From an uncultured marine group I thaumarchaeote (GTDB lineage Archaea; Thermoproteota; Nitrososphaeria; Nitrososphaerales; Nitrosopumilaceae), in the NCBI GenBank assembly GCA_902552015.1, contig CACDFH010000001.1, forward strand, positions 1 through 64,000: a DNA stretch of 64,000 nt, in the 5' to 3' direction. A program made the translations under genes and the position numbers. Under the pieces are notes generated by a model. It made no database searches and was not told where the DNA came from. It saw only the letters and a program-made list of their open reading frames with translations. This document shows, one piece after another, positions 1 to 8,678 of this stretch. Each line of letters opens with the position of its first letter. The stretch's first letter is position 1.

Positions 1-292
1 AAGTGGCCATTTCTTTCAGCAAATGTAGTTCATTTTTCAATTTCGTTATTTCATTACCAATCTCTGTTCTCTTTTTTTGTTCATCTTCCGACTGATTTTT
101 TGCAGCTGATGAAGCTTGAACTTCAGCTGCAGCATCAGCTTGTACTTTTTCAGCTTCTTCTACTGTCATCTCATTTCTAACTTCTTCACTTTTTTTAACA
201 TCATCAGCTTTTAGTTTTCCCTCATTGACTAATCTTTGGAGATAATCTTTCTCATATTCTAAAAGTAATTCATCTCTTGATTTGTCACTCAT
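1..292 (-). CDS. Partial charged, coiled-coil-like small protein (C-terminus off window)
   Basis: An open reading frame runs on the minus strand from an ATG at 292 to the left edge with no stop, giving 97 codons. It begins MSDKSRDELLLEYEKDYLQR and then has an Ala/Glu/Gln/Lys-rich stretch that looks helical or coiled-coil, with no membrane segment and no cysteine. I do not recognise a family. A short AT-rich gap separates it from the antiporter downstream. Its length is unknown because the 3' end lies outside the window. Confidence 0.7.
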   Translation of the reverse strand, partial: MSDKSRDELLLEYEKDYLQRLVNEGKLKADDVKKSEEVRNEMTVEEAEKVQADAAAEVQASSAAKNQSEDEQKKRTEIGNEITKLKNELHLLKEMAT

Positions 293-357
293 AATTGTCT
301 CTTAGATTGCTATGATTTAAATAATTTTTAAATTTATTTATAGAAATTTCTTATTCT

Positions 358-1584
358 CTAACTATCGTCAGTTTTCACTGCAACTTCTTTTCTGTAATCC
401 ATCTTGAGCCAAATTGGTGTGATAATTGTGGTGACAGCTACCATGAGAACAATTGTTGTGTACACATCTCCTGTTAATACTCCTGATGATAATCCTACTC
501 CTGCAACAATTAATCCTACCTCTCCTCTTGAGATCATTCCTATTCCTACTCGCATTCCTGCTGTTTTATTTTTCAAAAATAGCATTGATGGTAATCCGCA
601 TCCAAGTAATTTAGTTGCAACTGCAATTGCTATTACAACTCCACTTAGCATTAGTATGTCTAAATTCACGGTTCTGAAATCTACTTGTGCTCCAATAATT
701 GCGAAAAACAACGGCGCAAAAATTAACCCTATCCTACTAATGAAATTCTCTATCTTTTCAAAGACTTTTGTCGCTGATAGTGCCATTCCTACTGCAAATG
801 CTCCTACAATTGGAGATAATCCCAATGTTCCTGCAATTGCTGCTGCTCCAAAGAATGATGCAGTCGCTATACCTTCAACACTACCTGATGCTTTCCAAAT
901 TCTTGGTGTAATGACTTTTGGAAGTATGAAAATGGCTGCAATTAATATTGCTGCAAAGAATCCTAATACCTTAAGAATTGTAAATGTCACATCCATTAAA
1001 TCAACATTATCTAATGCTTCTGCACCACCAAATGATGTAACTACAGATAATACTGCTATTGCCAAAATATCGTCCACTACTGCTGCTGCAATAATTAACC
1101 TAGCTTCTGGAGATTTAATTTTATTGAACTCCTTTAGCACCTGAATTGAAATTGCTATACTTGTTGCAGTAAGAGCTGTAGCAATCATCATTGCCTGTAA
1201 TGCATCAAATCCAAATGCCTGAAAGACTAATAGTCCTGCAAAGAATGGAACTACTACTCCTAAGGTTCCTACCGTAAATGATGCCTTTCCGCCACGCAGA
1301 AATTCTTTTGGTGTCATCTCTAATCCTGCCATAAACAAAATTACAATTGCACCAATTTCTCCAAGTGTTCTAAGTTCTGGCCCAATTTTTAAAATTGATT
1401 CTCCTGTTTCTGGATGTAACAAAAATGCACCTAATGCAAATGGCCCAATAATCATTCCTGCAAGTAATTCTCCTAGTACAATTGGCAGCTTAATTCTACT
1501 GAATAATTCACCCATTAACTTTGCAGCTGCTAGTAAGATTCCTACTGCAATGATAACTTCAATGAAGCCTGCTTCTGCTGCCAT
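358..1584 (-). CDS. CPA2-family cation/proton antiporter
   Basis: This 408-residue, almost entirely hydrophobic protein has about 12 membrane segments and resembles the Kef/NapA (CPA2) Na+ or K+/H+ exchangers. The signature TALTATSIAISIQVLKE (about 137-153) is followed by VVDDILAI, with an Asp pair at 171-172. A DD pair is typical of electrogenic members, whereas Kef channels usually carry QD. There is no C-terminal RCK/TrkA domain, so the transport core stands alone. Expected role is cytoplasmic-membrane pH and cation homeostasis. The transported ion cannot be read from sequence. A long open frame on the opposite strand is a shadow of this gene. Confidence 0.88.
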   Translation of the reverse strand: MAAEAGFIEVIIAVGILLAAAKLMGELFSRIKLPIVLGELLAGMIIGPFALGAFLLHPETGESILKIGPELRTLGEIGAIVILFMAGLEMTPKEFLRGGKASFTVGTLGVVVPFFAGLLVFQAFGFDALQAMMIATALTATSIAISIQVLKEFNKIKSPEARLIIAAAVVDDILAIAVLSVVTSFGGAEALDNVDLMDVTFTILKVLGFFAAILIAAIFILPKVITPRIWKASGSVEGIATASFFGAAAIAGTLGLSPIVGAFAVGMALSATKVFEKIENFISRIGLIFAPLFFAIIGAQVDFRTVNLDILMLSGVVIAIAVATKLLGCGLPSMLFLKNKTAGMRVGIGMISRGEVGLIVAGVGLSSGVLTGDVYTTIVLMVAVTTIITPIWLKMDYRKEVAVKTDDS

Positions 1585-1647
1585 TATCTAAGATTTTTAG
1601 GATTACGTCATATAAGCCAAATCTAGTAAAATTTTTTGTATTGATTT

Positions 1648-2670
1648 CTATGCAATTTTCAATTTATTAATAAAAACGCCCTTGTTTTTACTGATTCTGC
1701 CGATTTCATAAGATTTTGTCTTATGTTTCTTGAAAATTTTGTGAATATTTTTGGCTTGATTCTCTGGAGCGATAACACAAAATCCTATTCCCATGTTGAA
1801 TGTCTTGTACATTTCCTCATTTTTTACTCCTGAATCTTCAATTAATTGCATCAATGCTGGAGTTTTAGGCATACTGTCCAAGTTATATCCGATTTGTTTC
1901 AGTCTCAATAATTTTGTAAATGATCCTCCCGTAATGTGTGCCAATCCGTGAATTTTACATTTTTTCACTGCTTCTAACACTGGTTTTACATAAATCTCAG
2001 TTGGACGTAAAAGTGCATTTCCTAAATTTCCGATTCCTTTGATATTGTCTTTAACTGAATATTTTGTTAAAAGTGCTTTACGTGCTAATGAATATCCGTT
2101 AGAATGTAATCCCGAACTTTTAATTCCTATAATTACATCGTTTGGTTTTATTTTATCTCCTAATACCATGTCTTTTTTTGAAAGCATTCCCACTACCATT
2201 CCTGCAAGATCAAATCCAAAACCTTTGCCTGCAATCAAATCTGACATAATTGCAGTTTCTCCCCCTACAATTGGCATTGAGGATTTTTTTGCGCCTTTAA
2301 CTAATCCTGATACTATTTGTTTGAAAATTCTTTGATCATTTTTGTTTGCAGCAATGTAATCTACAAATGAAATTGGTGTTGCACCAATACAAATAATATC
2401 ATTCACATTCATTGCAATACAATCTATTCCAATTGTATCATATTTTTTCATTAAATTTGCAATCATAACTTTGGTTCCTACTCCGTCAGTATGTGTTGCT
2501 AATAATTTTCCACCTGGAATCTCAACAATCCCTGCATAATGTCCAAATCCATGTGTCATCTTTGCCATTTTTTGTAAATTATGAGTTGAGCCAATTAGTT
2601 TACCAATTGCACGTTGACTTTTTTTTATTTCAGTTATGTCAACTCCGGCTTTCTTGTAACTTATTGTCAT
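1648..2670 (-). CDS. purM: Phosphoribosylformylglycinamidine cyclo-ligase (PurM)
   Basis: The protein (340 residues, normal family length) closes the imidazole ring of aminoimidazole ribonucleotide in purine synthesis, using ATP. Family signatures seen include THTDGVGTKVMIA near residue 60, the VNDIICIGATP stretch, SSGLHSNGYSLARK and GLAHITGGSF in the C-terminal AIRS domain. It is preceded by the PAC2-family gene with a 10-base gap on the same strand, so the two are probably co-transcribed, although no functional link between them is obvious. Confidence 0.95.
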   Translation of the reverse strand: MTISYKKAGVDITEIKKSQRAIGKLIGSTHNLQKMAKMTHGFGHYAGIVEIPGGKLLATHTDGVGTKVMIANLMKKYDTIGIDCIAMNVNDIICIGATPISFVDYIAANKNDQRIFKQIVSGLVKGAKKSSMPIVGGETAIMSDLIAGKGFGFDLAGMVVGMLSKKDMVLGDKIKPNDVIIGIKSSGLHSNGYSLARKALLTKYSVKDNIKGIGNLGNALLRPTEIYVKPVLEAVKKCKIHGLAHITGGSFTKLLRLKQIGYNLDSMPKTPALMQLIEDSGVKNEEMYKTFNMGIGFCVIAPENQAKNIHKIFKKHKTKSYEIGRISKNKGVFINKLKIA

Positions 2671-2680
2671 ATCTAATCAC

Positions 2681-3409
2681 CTACATGTACATATTTGAAT
2701 CAATTTTTTTATGTTCCGAATATTTATCAGATAATTCTTTCAAATCTGTGCTCATTTGCTCTTTTTGTTTCTTTAAATTTTTTGTATTAATTTCTGTATC
2801 GTAAACTCTGTTAATTGCATCAATAATTGTGGCTGCTGCGATAGGATCTGGTGTTAATTCGTCCGCTTTTACAAGTAATGTAATTCCACGAATTTTCCTA
2901 ATTAGACATTCATTTAGTATTCCTCCTGAAATTCCAGTAATGAATCCTTGAGGGACCATTTGGATATCATTTTCCTCCATAACTCTACACAGGTCAACTT
3001 CTGCTGCAAAAAATGCATTTCCATCGTGTTTTTTATCGGCAACACCGTCCAACACTATAATCTCGGTTGAACCTTTTTTCTCAGCCCAATCTAGAATCGC
3101 CATGGCGATGTTGTAAATTCCATCCTGACTGATTACTATTTCACAAATTATTGCACAGATACTTCCATCACTGTTTGAATAAATCCGAAATGGATGTCTT
3201 AGTCTACCTTGCATGAATACTGTTGATGGTGGCAAATGTTTTGAGCGGAGAAAACCTATCTCTTTCATATCCAATTCATTTATCATATGATCTACTGCTA
3301 TAGTTCCAACTAATCCTGCTCCTACAAAACCAACAAAAATTGTAGGATTTTTCAGCTCATTTTTTCCTACTTCATAGATCTCTGCTTCAGGTATGTTTTG
3401 TTGCAACAC
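2681..3409 (-). CDS. Proteasome assembly chaperone (PAC2) family protein
   Basis: The 242-residue protein matches the archaeal PAC2/PbaB-like family: the VGFVGAGLVGTIAVDHMI start, the LPPSTVFMQGRLRHPFRIYS segment and the GISGGILNECL motif are characteristic. Members are related to proteasome assembly chaperones and to ATP-grasp-associated proteins. The true role in Thaumarchaeota is untested. The last 40 residues are Lys/Glu-rich and probably helical. It lies immediately upstream of purM on the same strand. Confidence 0.85.
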   Translation of the reverse strand: MLQQNIPEAEIYEVGKNELKNPTIFVGFVGAGLVGTIAVDHMINELDMKEIGFLRSKHLPPSTVFMQGRLRHPFRIYSNSDGSICAIICEIVISQDGIYNIAMAILDWAEKKGSTEIIVLDGVADKKHDGNAFFAAEVDLCRVMEENDIQMVPQGFITGISGGILNECLIRKIRGITLLVKADELTPDPIAAATIIDAINRVYDTEINTKNLKKQKEQMSTDLKELSDKYSEHKKIDSNMYM

Positions 3410-3456
3410 TCTGTTGTCTATGTTTTGTTTAATTACTTGTTCGCTTCATCAAAAAT

Positions 3457-3549
3457 ATGGCTCGTATGTCTCGTGGCATGATACGGATACTAATTTTTGG
3501 AATTGGTTCAATTCTTTTTGTACTTCTATATGCATCTAGAATATTTTGA
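3457..3549 (+). CDS. Possible 30-residue single-pass membrane peptide
   Basis: ATG at 3457 opens a 31-codon frame with an Arg-rich amino end (MARMSRGMIR) followed by about 17 hydrophobic residues and a short basic tail. This is a classic positive-inside single-span micropeptide layout. A T-rich TATA-like stretch lies about 30 bases upstream. It sits between the divergent PAC2 gene and the convergent winged-helix regulator, ending one base before that gene's stop. A frame this short could be chance, so conservation in related genomes is the needed evidence. Confidence 0.4.
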   Translation: MARMSRGMIRILIFGIGSILFVLLYASRIF

Positions 3550-3550
3550 T

Positions 3551-3898
3551 CTAATTTTTCTCATTTATTGTAAATAATTCTAACATTACTCTTCCTTTGT
3601 CTGTAATGGTATAGATCACATTTGATCCAACCCTTTCTTTTTCTATGAATTTGTATTCTACACAAAAATGTAGATAGTTTAGAAACGACTTTTTCATTCT
3701 AATCTTTGATTTTGAATACAGATCTGAAAACGTCATTGGGTTTGAGTTTAGTTGATACAGTAATTTCAATAAAGATAGTGTGCTGAAGTCCTTTGTTTTT
3801 GCTCTCACTGCGTCTAGTACTTGTTCGTCTCGTTGAATTATGAATCCTTCAAAACGTTCTGCAACTTCTAATGGCACATATGTCAATCTTGCTCTCAT
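3551..3898 (-). CDS. Small winged-helix transcriptional regulator
   Basis: The 115-residue protein has a C-terminal winged-helix fold: helices over about 45-90 (SLLKLLYQLNSNPMTFSDLYSK) followed by a wing and the VIYTITDKGRVMLELF end typical of archaeal HTH/PadR-like or ArnR-type regulators. The amino-terminal 40 residues are unusual and predicted helical. There is no metal or ligand motif. Its own promoter carries an 11-base palindrome just before the start codon, which suggests autoregulation. The target genes are unknown. Confidence 0.8.
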   Translation of the reverse strand: MRARLTYVPLEVAERFEGFIIQRDEQVLDAVRAKTKDFSTLSLLKLLYQLNSNPMTFSDLYSKSKIRMKKSFLNYLHFCVEYKFIEKERVGSNVIYTITDKGRVMLELFTINEKN

Positions 3899-3905
3899 AC
3901 AGTAT

Positions 3906-3916
3906 AGTACCGTACT
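3906..3916. promoter_or_regulatory. Palindrome before the winged-helix regulator (putative operator)
   Basis: AGTACcGTACT is a perfect inverted repeat around one central base, located 8-18 bases upstream of the regulator's ATG at 3898. A TATA-like sequence (CCTTAATATGG on the minus strand, about 3920-3930) lies just beyond it, so a protein bound here would sit between TATA box and start, the usual position for an archaeal repressor. Autoregulation is inference. Confidence 0.4.
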
Positions 3917-4063
3917 TTACCATATTAAGGTTAAGTCATGGTTTGTTGAGCTATTTGATCAGTTTTCCTAAACTTGGGTAAACATCATATCTATTTTCCT
4001 TGTTAGAATTGTGAAATATACGGAAGGAATGTGATTTAAACAAGATATCTTGGCATAGTTGTT

Positions 4064-5026
4064 GTGGACGTACTTCATATTGGAAGTGTACTTGCAGGAT
4101 TAATTCTTCTATGTATTGGAGGTTATGCAATAGTTTCTGGTGGTGTTTCTCTTGCAAAGAAACTTCAAATTAGTAGTATGATTATTGGTTTAACCGTAGT
4201 GGCATATGGTACCTCTACACCTGAGCTAGCAGCTTCATTACTTGCTGCTTTTAACTCTCATACTGAATTAATTCTTGGAAATATTGTTGGAAGTAATATT
4301 AGCAATGTTGGAATGGTGATTGGAATTTCTGCCATTTTTGCACCTCTTCTAATTAGCAAAATTACTGTTAGTAGGTGGATTCCGATAATGATTGGTGTAT
4401 CATTATTAGTTGTAGCAATGTCATATGATGGGGAAATCTCACAGATTGATGGTATCATACTGATTGCTGCACTCATTGGATTTACAGCTTATACTATCAA
4501 AACTGTCAAAAAACAAAAGATTCAACAAAATGAGACCGTCGAAAATGATGAGATTGAAGGGGAATATTTCTTATCACGATACAAAATTGAAACTTATTCT
4601 CAATCGATTGGTCTGATATTAGCTGGGGTGATCTTGTTGTTTATTGGTGGCCATCTTACAGTTGATGGTGCTGTAAATATTGCTGAAACTTTAGGATTAT
4701 CTCAACTGGTTATAGGAGTTGTAATTGTTGCAATTGGTACGTCACTTCCAGAATTAATTACATCTATTATTGCAATAGCAAAAAAACAAACCGATATTGG
4801 TGTCGGTAATATTGTTGGAAGTAACATATACAATATTTTATTGATATTAGGAGTATCTTCGGCTTTAGTTGGAATACCTGTTGTACCTGATGTCTTTTCG
4901 AATTATTACATAATGATTGCATTTAGCCTTGTTTTATTCATAGGATTTAGAAAATACATTCCAAGATTTGTAGGTGTTGGACTCACAATAGCATTTATTG
5001 CATATTTGATTAGTCTTTTACTTTAA
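4064..5026 (+). CDS. Calcium/sodium (CaCA family) cation antiporter
   Basis: This 320-residue membrane protein of the CaCA superfamily (YrbG/NCX_Mj-like) has two inverted halves. Each carries the alpha-repeat: VAYGTSTPELAASLLAA followed by LGNIVGSNISNVGMV in the first half, and AIGTSLPELITSIIAI followed by VGNIVGSNIYNILLI in the second. A charged cytoplasmic loop (about 145-180) separates them. Expected role is Ca2+ extrusion coupled to Na+. The start is GTG at 4064, because the frame is closed by a stop at 4037 and contains no other usable start. Its end overlaps the convergent cofH stop by four bases. Confidence 0.92.
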   Translation: MDVLHIGSVLAGLILLCIGGYAIVSGGVSLAKKLQISSMIIGLTVVAYGTSTPELAASLLAAFNSHTELILGNIVGSNISNVGMVIGISAIFAPLLISKITVSRWIPIMIGVSLLVVAMSYDGEISQIDGIILIAALIGFTAYTIKTVKKQKIQQNETVENDEIEGEYFLSRYKIETYSQSIGLILAGVILLFIGGHLTVDGAVNIAETLGLSQLVIGVVIVAIGTSLPELITSIIAIAKKQTDIGVGNIVGSNIYNILLILGVSSALVGIPVVPDVFSNYYIMIAFSLVLFIGFRKYIPRFVGVGLTIAFIAYLISLLL

Positions 5027-6297
5027 TTTTTTCTAGGATTTTGATACTGATATTTTTTAATTTTAATTAATTCAAAGTATGAGCCGAACTTTTTTGTATC
5101 GCTGACATCATCTAATCCCTCAGAATCTGTAGGTTCTACTTGGAATTCTTTAATTTTCTTATATGTTGTATTTCGCTCTGCAGGAATTCTTCCTATACTT
5201 CTGATCAAATGTCGTATCTCTTTTGGTCTTAACAGTTGACCAAATTCTGCACCTGCTGCAGTTGAAATGCTCTCATTGACTAGTGTTCCTCCGAAATCAT
5301 TTGCACCCCAATTGAGAAGTAATTGTGAGAATTTTGGTCCTTCTTTTACCCATGACATTTGAATATTATCTATTACATTATTCAACATAATTCGTGAGAT
5401 TGCATGAACAAGAAGTGCATCATTTGAATTAGCACCTTTTCTGATATCTTCGTGAAGTTGGTGCTTGTACATTGGTGCTTCTGAAAATACAAAATTGAGT
5501 GGAACAAATTCTGTAAAGCCTCCTGTTTCTTTTTGAATTTCTCTAATTGTATCTAAATGATTCACCCTGTGTTCGTTTGTTTCTAAATGTCCGAACATCA
5601 TTGTTGATGTAGATTTTATTCCCATCTTGTGTGCAGTTTTTATCACACTTGTCCAGTCTTTTACTGTAATTCTTCCCGGAGAGATTTTATCTCTAAGTTT
5701 TTGATTTAGTATCTCTGCCGCAGTTCCAGGGATTGTGTCTACTCCTGCATCTTTTAATCTGCTTAGGTATTCTTTTGTTGAAATCTTAGATCTAGTTGCA
5801 CCATAAAGAATCTCTTCTGGAGAAAATCCGTGTATGTGTATGTCTGGAATCTGAGTCTTAATTTCTCTACAAATATTTTCATACAACCCTGCATCCATGT
5901 CTGGTGGAAGTCCTGCTTGAACACATACTTCTGTGGCTCCATATGTGTATGCTTCTTTTGCTCTTCTTGTAATCTCTTCAATAGGAAGTGTATACCCTTC
6001 TTCTTCTCTAAAGTCTCTACTGAATGCACAAAAGCCACATTGTTTTATACATACATTTGTGAAATTGATATTTCTATTAACAACATATGTTACTGTGTCT
6101 CCTACCTTTTCCTTACGTAAATAATCTGCAACTTTACCTACAAGTTGAAAATCAATTCCTTTTGCATCAAATAGAACCAATGCTTCTCTTGAAGTGATAT
6201 CTTTTCCAGAAATTGCCTTATTTAGAATTGCAGCAATTACTGGATCAGCGTAATGTAAAATCCCATCTACGTCTTTATTTTCTAAATTCATTTCCAA
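5023..6297 (-). CDS. cofH: FO synthase subunit 2 (CofH), radical SAM
   Basis: The 424-residue radical-SAM enzyme joins tyrosine to 5-amino-6-ribitylaminouracil, the first half of making FO, the deazaflavin chromophore of coenzyme F420. The 4Fe-4S motif CIKQCGFC (CX3CX2C) lies near residue 83, and the family stretches VQAGLPPDMD, IHGFSPEEI, STMMFGHLET and NWGANDFGGTLVNE are present. Its start overlaps the cofG stop by 10 bases, so both are translated from one transcript. The final 30 residues are a Lys/Tyr-rich tail. The cofC and cofD genes lie about 20 kb away. Confidence 0.95.
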   Translation of the reverse strand: MEMNLENKDVDGILHYADPVIAAILNKAISGKDITSREALVLFDAKGIDFQLVGKVADYLRKEKVGDTVTYVVNRNINFTNVCIKQCGFCAFSRDFREEEGYTLPIEEITRRAKEAYTYGATEVCVQAGLPPDMDAGLYENICREIKTQIPDIHIHGFSPEEILYGATRSKISTKEYLSRLKDAGVDTIPGTAAEILNQKLRDKISPGRITVKDWTSVIKTAHKMGIKSTSTMMFGHLETNEHRVNHLDTIREIQKETGGFTEFVPLNFVFSEAPMYKHQLHEDIRKGANSNDALLVHAISRIMLNNVIDNIQMSWVKEGPKFSQLLLNWGANDFGGTLVNESISTAAGAEFGQLLRPKEIRHLIRSIGRIPAERNTTYKKIKEFQVEPTDSEGLDDVSDTKKFGSYFELIKIKKYQYQNPRKN

Positions 6298-7451
6298 TAA
6301 CTCTCTTTTACATAATTTTCTTCATCGGCAATTAAAGATATTCTTTGTTTCAGGTCGTTATTCACTAATGGAATAAATTCTGGATATACTGGAAATCTAG
6401 CTTTGAAGGAAAAACCTAAATCATTACATTTCTTCTCAACATTTTGAATATTTGGCCATGAAAATTCTGGATTTACATAATCTGATGTTATTGGAGAAAT
6501 TCCTCCCCAATCGTTAATTCCTGTTGTTAAGAATTCATGATAATTGTTAGGTGACAAGTTTGGCGGAATCTGGATATTTGCATCTGGCATTAAAATTCTA
6601 CATAATGTAACAACCATTTTGAAATAATCTTCTTCTGGTGTGTTGTGATTAGACATCTTCGTTTGTGGTTTTGGATGGAAATTTTGTAAAATTATTTCTT
6701 GAATGTTACCATATTTTTCCTGAATCTGTTTAATGTCTAAAATTGATTGAATACATTCTTCCATGTTTTCTCCAATTCCTACTAAAATTCCAGTTGTCAT
6801 TGGAATTTTTAATTCCCCTGCATTTTTCAAAACATTTAATCGCACTTTAGGTTCTTTACTTGGTGCATATTCATGCGGTAATCCTTTTTCTCTCAATCTT
6901 GGACTAGAATTCTCAAGCATTATTCCCATACTTACATTACTTTTTTGAAGTTCTTTCATCTCATTTTTGGTGAGGTTTCCTGCATTAGTGTGAGGGAAAA
7001 CACCTTCGTTAAGTACTGTCTCAGAACAATGAATCAAATATTCTGCTGTAGATGTAAAGCCTTCATTCTTTAACCATTTTTTTGCTTCTGAATATTTTTG
7101 TTCAGGTTTTTCACCTGTAACAAATAACGCTTCAGTACAATTGTATCTCTTTGCAAGTTTTGATAATTCTTTAACTGTCTCTAAATTCATCATTGATAAT
7201 TTTGTATCGCCAGGTTCGGCCTTGTATGTACAGTATGAACATGTGTCTCTACACAAGTTAATTATGTTGAAAAATGCCTTTTTTGAAAAGCTGATTCTTT
7301 TACCTTTTCTTTCATTTCTCAAATTTGCTGCAGTGTCAAAAATAGTCTCTTTTGGAACCTCTTTTAACATTTGAAGGATTTCTTCTTTTCTGATCTCCTT
7401 TAATTCGTTAATTTTATGAATAATTTCAAAATCAAATTGTAATTCACTCAT
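6288..7451 (-). CDS. cofG: FO synthase subunit 1 (CofG), radical SAM
   Basis: The 387-residue partner of CofH carries out the second radical step that closes the 8-hydroxy-5-deazaflavin ring. The cluster motif CRDTCSYC (CX3CX2C) is near residue 67, followed by LFVTGEKPEQ, a glycine-rich ILVGIGENMEE and QNFHPKPQTKM, as expected for CofG. The gene is first in a two-gene operon with cofH. An AT-rich segment just upstream of 7451 is the probable promoter. Confidence 0.95.
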   Translation of the reverse strand: MSELQFDFEIIHKINELKEIRKEEILQMLKEVPKETIFDTAANLRNERKGKRISFSKKAFFNIINLCRDTCSYCTYKAEPGDTKLSMMNLETVKELSKLAKRYNCTEALFVTGEKPEQKYSEAKKWLKNEGFTSTAEYLIHCSETVLNEGVFPHTNAGNLTKNEMKELQKSNVSMGIMLENSSPRLREKGLPHEYAPSKEPKVRLNVLKNAGELKIPMTTGILVGIGENMEECIQSILDIKQIQEKYGNIQEIILQNFHPKPQTKMSNHNTPEEDYFKMVVTLCRILMPDANIQIPPNLSPNNYHEFLTTGINDWGGISPITSDYVNPEFSWPNIQNVEKKCNDLGFSFKARFPVYPEFIPLVNNDLKQRISLIADEENYVKESYWK

Positions 7452-7493
7452 TGCTTAAAAATTCAGTACGGTCTATTTAATTTTGTAGAAACT

Positions 7494-8624
7494 CTATTGA
7501 GGTCTTTCTTCAAGAATCATAGTTAATTCTAAAATCTCTCCATTTCTGTTTACAGAAAGTACCATTTCATCTCCAACCGATTTCTCTCTTTGCAAGTGAA
7601 CAAGTATGTCTGAGATCTTTCTCACAGTTTCTCCATCTATTGATAATATGATATCTCCATCTAGGGCAAATTCTCTACCATCCATCTCTTTTGTTTCAGT
7701 AACTCCTAGCAATCCTGCTGTTTCTGCAGGACTTCCTTCAATTACTGATACCACCAAGAATCCTTTTGAACTGTTTAATTCTCTAACTTCTGCTAACTCT
7801 GGATCAACATCCGTTCCTGAAATTCCCATCCATGGGTGTTTAAACTCTCCATCTTGAATTAGAACTGGGACCACTTTTTTGACAGTGTTTGATGGAACGG
7901 CAAATCCAATTCCTGAAAATTCTCCTGTTGCTGATTGTATTGCTGTATTGATTCCCACAACTTCGCCTTTCATATTGATTAAAGGTCCTCCTGAGTTTCC
8001 TGGATTTATTGCAGCATCGGTCTGTATAACGTCTGGAATCGAATATCCTGTTTCTTGTGGTAACAATCGTCCCATTTGACTTACAATTCCTGATGTCATG
8101 GAGCCGGATAATCCAAATGGATTTCCAATGGCTGCAATTTTTTCGCCAACTTTTAGTTCGGATGAATCTCCGATTTTAATTGGTTGTAGGTATGTATTGG
8201 TTGGTTCAACTTTTACAACTGCAATATCTAAATCTCTATCACTGCCTACAACATTGCCTATGTATGCTTCACCATCAAGAAATGTAATCATCACTTTTTC
8301 TGCATCTTGTACAACGTGTTGATTAGTTATCACATATCCTTCATCTGAATAAACAAATCCCGAACCCATTCCTCCATCTGATTCTCCTCTTAGAACACTT
8401 ACCTGTACAATACTTTCCTCAGATTTTTCAAAAATATCAATTAGCGAATATTCATAACTCCTTTCTATTCCTGTTACTTCTCCTACAGTTTCACCATAAT
8501 TTCCATTTGTAACAATTAGTTCACTTGTATCATTATCTGCAATTGAATTGAATGACACAAAAACTGCAAATATTATTGCTGCAGTTGCAATTACTCCTCC
8601 AACAACAATTCCATTATTTGCCAT
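7494..8624 (-). CDS. Membrane-anchored HtrA/DegP-type serine protease
   Basis: The 376-residue protein has an N-terminal membrane anchor (about 6-25), an S1C trypsin-like domain and one PDZ domain (about 265-370). The catalytic triad is visible: His103 in TNQHVV, Asp133 in DRDLDIAVVKV and Ser211 in NPGNSGGPL. It should act outside the membrane in quality control of secreted or membrane proteins. The single PDZ domain resembles DegS/HhoA-type enzymes rather than DegP. It is a single gene, between cofG and the glycosyltransferase on the same strand, with short gaps. Confidence 0.93.
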   Translation of the reverse strand: MANNGIVVGGVIATAAIIFAVFVSFNSIADNDTSELIVTNGNYGETVGEVTGIERSYEYSLIDIFEKSEESIVQVSVLRGESDGGMGSGFVYSDEGYVITNQHVVQDAEKVMITFLDGEAYIGNVVGSDRDLDIAVVKVEPTNTYLQPIKIGDSSELKVGEKIAAIGNPFGLSGSMTSGIVSQMGRLLPQETGYSIPDVIQTDAAINPGNSGGPLINMKGEVVGINTAIQSATGEFSGIGFAVPSNTVKKVVPVLIQDGEFKHPWMGISGTDVDPELAEVRELNSSKGFLVVSVIEGSPAETAGLLGVTETKEMDGREFALDGDIILSIDGETVRKISDILVHLQREKSVGDEMVLSVNRNGEILELTMILEERPQ

Positions 8625-8678
8625 AATGAAAATGTGTTTGATTAAACTATAACCCTTACTGATTTTTGATATAAAATA

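Noticed and set aside
404-1144. 246-codon plus-strand frame opposite the antiporter
   Set aside because: It lies entirely antisense to a clearly coding membrane protein. The composition (Thr/Ala/Ile-rich, low complexity) is what a reverse-strand shadow of a hydrophobic gene gives.
3951-4157. 68-codon minus-strand frame over the exchanger start
   Set aside because: It overlaps the coding start of the CaCA exchanger and shows no recognisable domain.
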